Position numbers and translations under genes: made by a program | Assembly: GCA_963589235.1 (NCBI GenBank) | Contig: CAVAJX010000099.1 | Location: 1-6,069, forward strand | Source of the DNA: CAG-877 sp963589235 | Lineage (GTDB): Bacteria; Bacillota_I; Bacilli_A; RF39; UBA660 | DNA: 6,069 bases | Direction: 5' to 3' | Shown here: positions 1-6,048 of the stretch, in pieces | Position numbering within the stretch: the stretch's first letter is position 1 | How the letters are laid out: each line of letters starts with the position of its first letter | Notes under the pieces: model-generated | Databases searched by the model: none | What the model was told of the DNA's origin: nothing | The model's input: only the letters and a program-made list of their open reading frames with translations

Positions 1-56
1 ACTGGGTAAAACGATGATTTTTTGTCTTAGCAACTGAAAAAGTCGGGTTATAACAC

Positions 57-80
57 AAAAAAAGAGAGAAATGTCTCTCT
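57..80 (-). terminator. Intrinsic terminator of the CotD-like gene
   Basis: Read on the minus strand, AGAGAGA and TCTCTCT form a perfect 7-bp stem around the 4-base loop CATT, followed by a run of T that ends at position 57. The hairpin begins on the last two bases of the TAG stop codon, so the gene ends directly in its terminator. This marks the end of the left-hand transcription unit. The stem is A/U- and G-mixed and only moderately stable, but the U-tract is good. Confidence 0.85.
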
Positions 81-423
81 ATTGTCTAAATTGGCAACAA
101 GAACCAACTTGTACATTGCTTACAGTATTTTCCTCAGAACAAGAATAAGCTGGTCTGTAAGTATGTTTATATACATGATGATTTATAATTCTTGTATGTA
201 CTGGGCAAACATGTGGAACTTCATGTACTATTGTTCTGTGAATACATTTTTCTTGAACAGCTTCATTTATTGGACTAGAACAGCATCCAGCAGCAGCTTG
301 TGGCATATTTTGATAACCCATCATATTAATATCAACATTCATATCGTTATCAACAACATTATTATTACCAACAACATTACTATCAAAATCGAAATTTGGC
401 ATATTCATATTTTGATCAAACAT
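79..423 (-). CDS. CotD-like inner spore coat protein
   Basis: This 114-residue protein resembles the CotD family of spore coat proteins, which assemble in the inner coat of Bacillus-type endospores in the mother cell. Residues 1-41 are rich in Asn, Asp and Met. Residues 47-110 hold seven Cys and seven His: CysCys pairs at 47-48 and 109-110, single Cys at 60, 73 and 95, and His at 62, 67, 71, 76, 82, 83 and 87. The stretch IVHEVPHVCPVHTRIINHH matches the CotD pattern of a Val-Pro-His segment followed by spaced His and an Asn-His-His core. There is no signal peptide or membrane segment. The ATG start has a strong ribosome binding site, and the TAG stop lies in a terminator. The Cys/His layout would suit disulfide cross-linking or metal binding, which is inference. 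The family call rests on remembered pattern, and the Asn-rich head is not typical of the Bacillus subtilis protein. Confidence 0.75.
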   Translation of the reverse strand: MFDQNMNMPNFDFDSNVVGNNNVVDNDMNVDINMMGYQNMPQAAAGCCSSPINEAVQEKCIHRTIVHEVPHVCPVHTRIINHHVYKHTYRPAYSCSEENTVSNVQVGSCCQFRQ

Positions 424-432
424 AATAAAATA

Positions 433-440
433 CCTCCTCT
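433..440 (-). promoter_or_regulatory. Strong ribosome binding site of the CotD-like gene
   Basis: AGAGGAGG on the minus strand is an almost full match to the anti-Shine-Dalgarno sequence and lies 9 bases before the ATG at 423. It is the strongest such site in the window, as expected for an abundantly made structural protein. Confidence 0.85.
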
Positions 441-444
441 AATC

Positions 445-471
445 TATCATATGATAAAAGGGATATTTAGC
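445..471 (-). promoter_or_regulatory. Possible sigma-K-type promoter of the CotD-like gene
   Basis: CATATGATA at 453-445 fits the sigma-K -10 consensus CATANNNTA. A GC dinucleotide at 471-470 stands 16 bases upstream, where sigma-K promoters carry AC. Bacillus subtilis cotD is known to be sigma-K dependent, so the match is in the right place. The inferred transcript would start near 439, at the edge of the ribosome binding site. Against the call: the -10 overlaps a 12-bp palindrome (445-456, TATCATATGATA) that could have another role, and the -35 match is only one base of two. Confidence 0.35.
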
Positions 472-504
472 TACTAATAACACCCAAAAAACAATTATAA
501 AAGA

Positions 505-1812
505 CTAAAATGGTAACTTCATATTTCCATTAGACATCTGTTTCATCATTTTCTTCATTTGATCAAACTGTTGAAGTAATCTATTAACTTCTTGTACAGA
601 AGTACCAGATCCTGAAGCAATTCTTGTTTTACGACTTGCCTTAATTATATCTGGATTTCTTCTTTCTTTAGGAGTCATAGATAAAACAATCGCTTCAATA
701 TGAGCCATTTGTTTTGGATCTATTTTTATATCATTAATTCCCATCTTTTTAGCACCAGGAATTAGTTTTAATAAGTTTTCCAATGGTCCTAATTTTTTTA
801 TTTGTTTCATAGTTGACAAAAAGTCTTCTAAGTCAAACTTACCCTGTTGCATCCTTTTCGCAGTCTTTTCAGCTTCTTTTTCATCAATAGCCTCTGTTGC
901 CTTTTCAACTAAAGAAACTATATCACCCATACCAAGAATTCTACCAGCAGCTCTTTCTGGATCAAAGAAATCAAGACCATCTAATTTTTCAGAAACACCA
1001 ATAAACTTAATTGGAACATTAGTTAAATGTCTAACAGATAAAGCAACTCCACCTTTAGTATCACCATCTAATTTAGTAAGAATTACTCCAGATAAAGGTA
1101 AAGCTTCATTAAAACCAGTAATAACATTAATAGCGTCTTGTCCCATCATAGCGTCAATTACTAAAAGTATTTCATCTGGCTCAACTGTATCTTTAATTCT
1201 AACAAGTTCATCCATTAACTCACCATCAATATGTAATCTACCAGCAGTATCAATCAATACATAATCATACCCATTTTCTTTAGCGTACTTAAAAGCATTA
1301 CTAGCTATTTCAACTGGATCTTTTTTGCCTTCTTCATAAACTTCAATATTCAATTGTTTACCAAGTTGTTTTAATTGATCTATTGCAGCTGGTCTATACA
1401 CATCACAAGCTACTAATAAAGGTTTCTTAGAATGTTTCTTACGTAAAAAATTAGCTAACTTAGCAATTGTCGTAGTTTTACCAGAACCTTGTAAACCAAC
1501 AAGCATTAAACTAGCTGGATTACCCTTTAGATTTAAAGGCTTACTTTCGCCACCTAATAATTCAACTAATTCATCTTTTACAATTTTAACAAATAAGTCA
1601 CCAGGATTAATACTACTAGCAACTTCTTCACCAAGTGCTTTTTCCTTAACAGAATTAGTAAACTCTTTAACAACTTTATAATTAACATCAGCTTCAAGTA
1701 AAGCTAATCTAATCTCTCTCATCATATCAGAAATATTATCTTCTGTTATTTTTCCATAACCTTTTACTTTATGTAAAACGTTTTGTAATCTGTCACCTAA
1801 ACTTTCAAACAT
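505..1812 (-). CDS. ffh: Signal recognition particle protein Ffh (SRP54)
   Basis: This 435-residue GTPase binds SRP RNA and signal sequences of nascent membrane proteins and brings ribosomes to FtsY at the membrane. The order of domains is N (1-85), G (about 95-295) and M (about 296-435). GTPase motifs are GLQGSGKT (106-113), DVYRPAA (137-143), DTAGRL (188-193), TKLDGD (246-251) and GVSEKLD (272-278). The M domain carries the SRP-RNA binding segment SRKTRIASGSG (393-403) with the following TSVQEVN, and a Met-rich end ending in KLPF, as in Bacillus. Length is normal for the family, and no key motif is lost. I place the start at ATG 1812 (MFESLGDRL), which aligns with the Bacillus start. The frame is open up to a TTG at 1824, but that codon and the next GTG overlap the Shine-Dalgarno site and lie at the inferred transcription start. 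The gene has its own promoter; no firm terminator separates it from the coat gene downstream. Confidence 0.98.
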   Translation of the reverse strand: MFESLGDRLQNVLHKVKGYGKITEDNISDMMREIRLALLEADVNYKVVKEFTNSVKEKALGEEVASSINPGDLFVKIVKDELVELLGGESKPLNLKGNPASLMLVGLQGSGKTTTIAKLANFLRKKHSKKPLLVACDVYRPAAIDQLKQLGKQLNIEVYEEGKKDPVEIASNAFKYAKENGYDYVLIDTAGRLHIDGELMDELVRIKDTVEPDEILLVIDAMMGQDAINVITGFNEALPLSGVILTKLDGDTKGGVALSVRHLTNVPIKFIGVSEKLDGLDFFDPERAAGRILGMGDIVSLVEKATEAIDEKEAEKTAKRMQQGKFDLEDFLSTMKQIKKLGPLENLLKLIPGAKKMGINDIKIDPKQMAHIEAIVLSMTPKERRNPDIIKASRKTRIASGSGTSVQEVNRLLQQFDQMKKMMKQMSNGNMKLPF

Positions 1813-1816
1813 AAAT

Positions 1817-1822
1817 ATCACC
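1817..1822 (-). promoter_or_regulatory. Ribosome binding site that sets the ffh start
   Basis: GGTGAT on the minus strand pairs with the GGTGAT part of the consensus AGGAGGTGATC and lies 4 bases before ATG 1812. It contains the in-frame GTG codon that would extend the protein, so that codon is better read as part of the ribosome binding site. Confidence 0.7.
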
Positions 1823-1828
1823 AATACT

Positions 1829-1858
1829 ATTATAAATAATTTTAAAAGCTTTTGTCAA
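1829..1858 (-). promoter_or_regulatory. Sigma-A-type promoter of ffh
   Basis: TTGACA (1858-1853) and TATAAT (1834-1829) both match the consensus perfectly, with an 18-base spacer. The start of transcription is expected near 1822, giving a leader of only about 10 bases. The first bases of the -35 lie in the U-tract of the terminator upstream. Confidence 0.85.
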
Positions 1859-1887
1859 AAAAAATAAAGATATAGACAAACTATATC
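1857..1887 (-). terminator. Intrinsic terminator of the HerA-like gene
   Basis: Read on the minus strand, GATATAG and CTATATC form a 7-bp stem around the loop TTTGT, followed by TTTA and eight T. The stem begins one base after the TAA stop of the ATPase gene. The last T residues are shared with the ffh -35 box, so the two units are packed without spare sequence. The stem is A/U-rich and so weak to moderate in strength. Confidence 0.8.
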
Positions 1888-1888
1888 C

Positions 1889-4507
1889 TTATTCGACAAT
1901 ATTAATTAATGGAATACCATTATCTGTAGTAGGTACCATTGATGAATTATTATTAGGTGTATTCATATTTTGATTTTGTACAAAATTATTATTGTTATTA
2001 TTAGCAGGCCCCGGCCCCATTTGACTAAAATTATCACTCATATTTGAATTATTTCCAAAATTATCAGCTGGTCCTATCTGACTAAAACCATCACTCATAT
2101 TTGAATTTGAATTATTTTCAAAGCCAAAATTACTACCTAAATTATTACTAATATTATTTTCAGTCGGTGGCGCAATTCTTACACTACCATAATCATCTTT
2201 ATTATTTTCAAGTTGTACTGTTGGACTAACTGTGCTATTATTAGAAACCATATCCAAAGTACTAGGAACACTTAAAAATTGATTAGGATCAAAACTAGAT
2301 TCATTATTACTTGGCTGACTTGGTGTCGAAAAATCAGGTAATGCGGATTGAACCATACTATTATCAAGTGAATAGCCAGCTATAGTAGGAACTGAATTAT
2401 TACTGTTCATATTCATATTAGTATTAGTATTATTAATCATATTATCAGTCATATTAGTACTAGGAGCATTTAAATTCATCATATTATTTTGATTAAAATT
2501 ATTGTTTTCCTGTACTGGATTATTATTACTACTTGGTTGTTCTACACTTGTAGGATTAGAAACAGGAGGAACAGTAGGAATTGTTAAAGTACTTTCTTTT
2601 TCCTCTTTTACTGGCTCTTGCTCTAAAAATGGATTAACAGGTACACTATTATTTGCAAACTGATTAGGTTGTGGACTGGTAGGAACTGGTGCAACTTCTT
2701 TTACCTCATTAACTACTTCATTAACTGAAGCACTTGTATTAACACTTGCGCTACCATTTCCATTCCAAATAGTAACAACATCACAGTTACCAGACCAAGG
2801 AGCTGGATTTGGCATTTCCATTTTAACAATTAAAGGAATTCTAAAAGCCATACCAAAGCCTAAACAAGTACCAGCCTGTAAAGTCTTTTGTTTTTCAACT
2901 ATTTCATCACTAATATTAGGAACCATTTTTCTAATATATTCAACATCAACTGGATGGTTCATTTTAAATATTAAGAAGTTAGAACATTGTGAAATAACAG
3001 TATCAGAAAGTTCTACTGGTCTTTGTGATATAAGCCCTAAAATAACAGCGTATTTTCTACCTTCCTTAGCAATTCTTTCAAATATATTATATCCAATTAA
3101 GAATCTATCGGTATCGTTTTGAATATATCTATGAGCCTCTTCAACAACAATATGAAAAGGTATACTTGCTCTTTCTTTTAATCCTTTTGCGAATTCAAAA
3201 ATTAATCTAGAATAAATCTTTGTAATAACTTTAGCGAAATCATCATCAACATCATCTAAGTTAATATTAACAATTTGATATTTATTACCATTATTAATTA
3301 ACATAGAAGATAAATAAGTCTCTAAAGAAACAAAGTCAGGATAATCAAAGAACTTAGAGTTTTGACCAACTATTAAAGCATGTAATCTTACTTTAATAGT
3401 AACTGCATCACCATAGGTATTTTCATTACGTAGCCAACCTTCACTAATCAAAGTAAAATTAAGAGCTTTCTCTAATGTATCTAGTGAATAATAAACACCT
3501 TGCTGTGGCTCATAATTATCATATTCATTCTTAATAAATGAAGAAACATACTCAGTAAGTAAAACACTTTCTGAAAATTGTCCTTGACTATCTATTAAGA
3601 AACATTCCCTAAACTTTCTAGTATACCCAACACCTTGTACAACCGCTTCCAAATTAAATTCTGGTGTAGAACAACTAGCTAAAATTGAAAATATTTCATT
3701 TCTCTTATTAGGAGATGTTTCATTAGTATATAAAATTGTCATAATAGCTTTAGCAATTAAATGGTTCTTATAATTATTAGCGTCCATATCAGTCTGTGAA
3801 AAAACTAAAGCTAATTTTAACATTCTTTCGATTATTGGTAATTGTGAATGACTTGTAGCTTGCAATAACAAAGCTAAATCACTTTCATTAAGTAAAAATA
3901 CCGGTATTCTAAGTTTTTCACCTTTACCATCAACTTCATTAGTACTATAAAAACGATAATGATAATTAGAATTGATACTATTGATATCTTTAAATGCGTT
4001 ATAGTACTCACCAGATGAATCAAATAAAACTATATTTGCTTTATATGGAAATAGTCTCTGATCATGAAACATATTTTGGAATAATCGTGAAATACCACAA
4101 CTCTTACCAGAACCAGAGTTACCAAAAATTGCAAAATGGTTACTGAAAAAATTATTAACATCTAAGAAAACCGGATAATCATTGTAAAAAGGACTAACTC
4201 CAAGACGTAAATATCCTTGAGCATCTGTACCACAAATCATTGGGATTTCATTTTGTTCAATAACTCGAATCTTAGCATCTAAAGAAGGTTTACGTATAAC
4301 ACCACCTAATAATCTGCCATTAACAATTTCACCTAAAAATCTAACTCTAACAAGATTTCCATCCAAGTCATCAACTTCACCAAGTATTTTTTTCATATTA
4401 TCTTCAAAAATAATATGTAAATTCATTAGATTCATAGTTACGTTATATCCATCAACTAATTTAACATTAGCAGAATGATCACTAATATAAACAATTCGTT
4501 CGAACAT
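1889..4507 (-). CDS. HerA/DUF87-type ATPase with Asn-rich tail
   Basis: This 872-residue protein belongs to the HerA-FtsK superfamily of hexameric P-loop motors that move DNA. Residues 1-85 look like the small beta (HAS) barrel of HerA. The ATPase core spans about 90-565: Walker A GNSGSGKS (129-136), the HerA-type DSSGEY (163-168), Walker B IVVEEAH (453-459), and the block AKEGRKY followed by SQRP (480-497), which carries the likely arginine finger and sensor. From about residue 585 to 872 the chain is low-complexity, rich in Asn, Ser, Pro and Met, with a 19-residue tandem repeat (801-838) and the hydrophobic, acid-capped end GIPLINIVE. There is no membrane segment. The frame opens at TTG 4555, but the promoter -10 lies at 4552-4547, so I choose ATG 4507, which has a ribosome binding site. 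It sits alone between ylxM and ffh, with its own promoter and terminator. HerA usually pairs with NurA, and in defence systems with SIR2 or DUF4297 proteins; none is visible here. Its substrate and role are unknown. Confidence 0.9.
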   Translation of the reverse strand: MFERIVYISDHSANVKLVDGYNVTMNLMNLHIIFEDNMKKILGEVDDLDGNLVRVRFLGEIVNGRLLGGVIRKPSLDAKIRVIEQNEIPMICGTDAQGYLRLGVSPFYNDYPVFLDVNNFFSNHFAIFGNSGSGKSCGISRLFQNMFHDQRLFPYKANIVLFDSSGEYYNAFKDINSINSNYHYRFYSTNEVDGKGEKLRIPVFLLNESDLALLLQATSHSQLPIIERMLKLALVFSQTDMDANNYKNHLIAKAIMTILYTNETSPNKRNEIFSILASCSTPEFNLEAVVQGVGYTRKFRECFLIDSQGQFSESVLLTEYVSSFIKNEYDNYEPQQGVYYSLDTLEKALNFTLISEGWLRNENTYGDAVTIKVRLHALIVGQNSKFFDYPDFVSLETYLSSMLINNGNKYQIVNINLDDVDDDFAKVITKIYSRLIFEFAKGLKERASIPFHIVVEEAHRYIQNDTDRFLIGYNIFERIAKEGRKYAVILGLISQRPVELSDTVISQCSNFLIFKMNHPVDVEYIRKMVPNISDEIVEKQKTLQAGTCLGFGMAFRIPLIVKMEMPNPAPWSGNCDVVTIWNGNGSASVNTSASVNEVVNEVKEVAPVPTSPQPNQFANNSVPVNPFLEQEPVKEEKESTLTIPTVPPVSNPTSVEQPSSNNNPVQENNNFNQNNMMNLNAPSTNMTDNMINNTNTNMNMNSNNSVPTIAGYSLDNSMVQSALPDFSTPSQPSNNESSFDPNQFLSVPSTLDMVSNNSTVSPTVQLENNKDDYGSVRIAPPTENNISNNLGSNFGFENNSNSNMSDGFSQIGPADNFGNNSNMSDNFSQMGPGPANNNNNNFVQNQNMNTPNNNSSMVPTTDNGIPLINIVE
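2019..2107 (-). repeat. Imperfect 57-base tandem repeat in the ATPase tail
   Basis: The 32-base segments 2019-2050 and 2076-2107 are identical at 29 positions and begin 57 bases (19 codons) apart. They encode NSNMSDNFSQM (820-830) and NSNMSDGFSQI (801-811), each followed by Gly-Pro. The high DNA identity suggests a fairly recent in-frame duplication within the disordered tail. Confidence 0.85.
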
Positions 4508-4512
4508 ACTAG

Positions 4513-4521
4513 TCCTCTCCC
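4513..4521 (-). promoter_or_regulatory. Ribosome binding site that sets the ATPase start
   Basis: GGGAGAGGA on the minus strand lies 5 bases before ATG 4507. It supports this ATG over the in-frame TTG at 4555, for which no ribosome binding site is seen. Confidence 0.75.
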
Positions 4522-4546
4522 ATCTTATTCCTTTTACCCTATATAA

Positions 4547-4575
4547 ATTATACAAATAATTTATTAAATTTACAA
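4547..4575 (-). promoter_or_regulatory. Sigma-A-type promoter of the HerA-like gene
   Basis: TTGTAA (4575-4570) and TATAAT (4552-4547) are separated by exactly 17 bases. Transcription is expected to start near 4540, downstream of the TTG at 4555 and about 33 bases before ATG 4507. The promoter begins two bases after the ylxM terminator, so the ATPase is likely expressed on its own. Confidence 0.75.
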
Positions 4576-4576
4576 G

Positions 4577-4602
4577 AAAAAAAAAGAAGATTACCTCTTC
4601 TT
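4577..4602 (-). terminator. Intrinsic terminator of the ftsY-ylxM operon
   Basis: Read on the minus strand, AAGAAGA and TCTTCTT form a 7-bp stem with loop GGTAA, followed by seven more T (4583-4577). It starts two bases after the ylxM TAA stop. It separates ylxM from the ATPase gene. Confidence 0.88.
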
Positions 4603-4604
4603 AA

Positions 4605-4898
4605 TTAAAATAACTCCAAAATTTCATTACGTAGTTTTTCATCACTAATTTTTTGAACTAATTCTTCAGCCTTTTTAGCCTTTTTTAACAACTCCAAATT
4701 TTCTTCGTAATATTTTAATCTTTCTTCAACAATTTTTAACTGTTTATGAATAGCGTTTCTACTAACTCCATAGTTTTCTGCCATTTCTCCAAGACTTAAG
4801 TTATTAAAATAATAATTTTCAAAATAATCTCTTTGTTTATCAGTTAATAAAGAACCATAAAAGTCATACAATTCATTTAAATAAATAACTTCTTCCAT
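4605..4898 (-). CDS. ylxM: YlxM/p13-like helix-turn-helix protein
   Basis: This 97-residue protein matches the YlxM (UPF0122) family, small helix-turn-helix proteins encoded next to SRP genes in Bacillota. In Streptococcus mutans YlxM is reported to affect SRP GTPase activity; the exact role is unsettled. The start LNELYDFYGSLLTDKQRDYF (7-26) is the family signature, and LSLGEMAENYGVSRNAIHKQ (34-53) is a sigma-70 region-4-like helix-turn-helix. A charged helix follows, with likely coiled-coil character (about 55-90). The length is close to that of known members, if slightly short at the C-terminus. It starts 8 bases after the ftsY stop, and its ribosome binding site overlaps that stop, so translation is probably coupled. 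In many relatives ylxM directly precedes ffh; here it closes the ftsY operon, and the ATPase gene lies between it and ffh. Confidence 0.93.
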   Translation of the reverse strand: MEEVIYLNELYDFYGSLLTDKQRDYFENYYFNNLSLGEMAENYGVSRNAIHKQLKIVEERLKYYEENLELLKKAKKAEELVQKISDEKLRNEILELF

Positions 4899-4902
4899 AT
4901 TG

Positions 4903-4908
4903 CCACCT
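4903..4908 (-). promoter_or_regulatory. ylxM ribosome binding site overlapping the ftsY stop
   Basis: AGGTGG on the minus strand lies 4 bases before ATG 4898. Its first two bases are the last two of the ftsY TAG stop (4909-4907), an arrangement that suits translational coupling. Confidence 0.75.
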
Positions 4909-5959
4909 ACATTAAATCCTTGAATAATCCATAAATATACTTTTCAATATCAAATACTTGTAAGTCTTCTTTTCTTTCACCAAGTCCAATAAACTTAACT
5001 GGTATTCCAACTGTTTCTTTTATAGCTAAAACTATTCCACCTTTTGCGGTACCATCAAGTTTAGTAAGTACTATTCCTGTAATATTAGTAATTTCTTTAA
5101 ATGCATTAGCCTGACTAATACCATTTTGACCAGTAGTAGCGTCAATTACAAGTAAAGTTTCACTAGGTCCATTTGGAACTAAATTAGAAATTACTTTGTT
5201 CATTTTTTCTAATTCTTTCATTAAATTAACTTTATTTTGAAGTCTACCAGCAGTATCAATAAGAACAACATCAAAATCCTCATCTATTGCCTTCTGTACA
5301 CCATCATAAACAACACTAGCCGGGTCAGAACCTTCATCTTTTCCATAAAATGAAACTCCAACTTTGTCACTCCATTCTCTAAGTTGTGTTACAGCACCCG
5401 CTCTAAAAGTATCAGCCCCAACAAGTAATACTTTATGTCCTTCATTTTTTAACTTCCATCCTACCTTAGCGATACTAGTAGTTTTACCTACTCCATTAAC
5501 ACCAACAAACAATATAACAGTAGGACCAGATTCATTATAATTAATCTTATTTACTAAAACACTATCATTAACATAAATAATAAATAATTCATCAACAATA
5601 ATCTCTTTAAGTAATTCTGGACTATCGATTTTTTCACTATATACACGTTTCTTTAAACGATCAATAAAATCCATTACTGTATTAACTCCAATATCAGCCA
5701 TTATAAGTATTTCTTCTAACTCATCAAAATACTCATCATCTACATTCTTATGTCTCTTAGTAAGCTCAGCTAATTTTGAAACAAAACCTTCACGAGATTT
5801 AGTCAAACCTTTTTCATATACTTTTACTTCTTCTTTGACTTCCTCCTTTACATTATCCTCATGTACTTCATTAGACGATTCAGTCACCAAATTATCTTTT
5901 TTCTCAACTGAAACATCATTATTTTTAAACATATTTTTAATTTTGTTAAATAATCCCAT
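4907..5959 (-). CDS. ftsY: Signal recognition particle receptor FtsY
   Basis: This 350-residue GTPase is the membrane-associated receptor that docks SRP-bound ribosomes and hands them to the Sec translocon. Residues 1-13 (MGLFNKIKNMFKN) form a basic amphipathic helix of the kind used for membrane binding. A short charged A domain follows (about 14-55), with KEEVKEEVK. The N domain spans about 56-140, with ILIMADIGV at 84-92. The G domain motifs are GVNGVGKT (153-160), DTFRAGA (183-189), DTAGRL (235-240), TKLDG (299-303) and GLGE (325-328). All catalytic motifs are intact. The chain stops right after the family's YGLFKDL, so it lacks the few extra residues seen in Bacillus subtilis. I choose ATG 5959: the frame extends to GTG 5968, but that codon is part of the ribosome binding site. 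It is the first gene of an operon with ylxM and has an extended -10 promoter. Confidence 0.97.
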   Translation of the reverse strand: MGLFNKIKNMFKNNDVSVEKKDNLVTESSNEVHEDNVKEEVKEEVKVYEKGLTKSREGFVSKLAELTKRHKNVDDEYFDELEEILIMADIGVNTVMDFIDRLKKRVYSEKIDSPELLKEIIVDELFIIYVNDSVLVNKINYNESGPTVILFVGVNGVGKTTSIAKVGWKLKNEGHKVLLVGADTFRAGAVTQLREWSDKVGVSFYGKDEGSDPASVVYDGVQKAIDEDFDVVLIDTAGRLQNKVNLMKELEKMNKVISNLVPNGPSETLLVIDATTGQNGISQANAFKEITNITGIVLTKLDGTAKGGIVLAIKETVGIPVKFIGLGERKEDLQVFDIEKYIYGLFKDLM

Positions 5960-5963
5960 TATA

Positions 5964-5970
5964 ATCACCT
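5964..5970 (-). promoter_or_regulatory. Ribosome binding site that sets the ftsY start
   Basis: AGGTGAT on the minus strand lies 4 bases before ATG 5959, the same layout as at ffh. The in-frame GTG at 5968 lies within it and so is unlikely to be the start. Confidence 0.75.
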
Positions 5971-5977
5971 ACTAAAA

Positions 5978-6006
5978 ATTATATCAAAAAAAATGTAAAA
6001 AGAAAA
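5978..6006 (-). promoter_or_regulatory. Extended -10 promoter of ftsY
   Basis: TGATATAAT at 5986-5978 is a perfect extended -10 element. At a 17-base spacing the -35 would be TTTTCT (6006-6001), a poor match, which an extended -10 can offset. T-rich sequence lies between. Transcription would begin near 5971, leaving a leader of about 12 bases that starts at the ribosome binding site. Confidence 0.65.
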
Positions 6007-6048
6007 CACACTTGACCAGGATAAAATCACAAACTTGCAAACTTAACG

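Noticed and set aside
1..37. Possible tail of a plus-strand gene ending at TGA 35-37
   Set aside because: Only eleven codons are visible and they match nothing I recognise; the minus-strand frames are equally uninformative, so no gene end can be supported.
31..47. CAACTGAAAAAGTCGGG resembles part of a Cas9 tracrRNA
   Set aside because: The likeness is to a short A-rich hairpin only. No nexus, no terminal hairpin with a T run, no repeat-complementary part and no CRISPR repeats or cas genes are present in the window.
82..477. Open frame of 131 codons on the plus strand
   Set aside because: It lies opposite the CotD-like gene, is rich in Ile and Tyr as expected for an antisense frame of Asn/Met/His codons, and has no ribosome binding site. 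The minus-strand gene has a strong site, a terminator and a family match.
424..504. SRP RNA gene next to ffh
   Set aside because: All intergenic gaps in the window are about 110 bases or shorter, and I see no GNAR-loop hairpin typical of SRP RNA. The gene must lie elsewhere.
503..533. Weak hairpin at the ffh stop as a terminator
   Set aside because: AATGG and CCATT (527-531 and 509-513 on the plus strand) could pair, with a 13-base loop and an interrupted T-rich tail. The stem is only 5 bp, so read-through into the coat gene seems as likely as termination.
1889..4507. The ATPase as part of a defence island
   Set aside because: The gene is flanked only by housekeeping and sporulation genes, with no nuclease, NADase, integrase or transposase in the window. 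A defence role cannot be supported from this sequence.
79..5959. Recoding of TGA as Trp, since no gene ends in TGA
   Set aside because: Five stops are too few to judge, the Trp codons I checked in the conserved genes are TGG, and no frame needs a TGA read-through.
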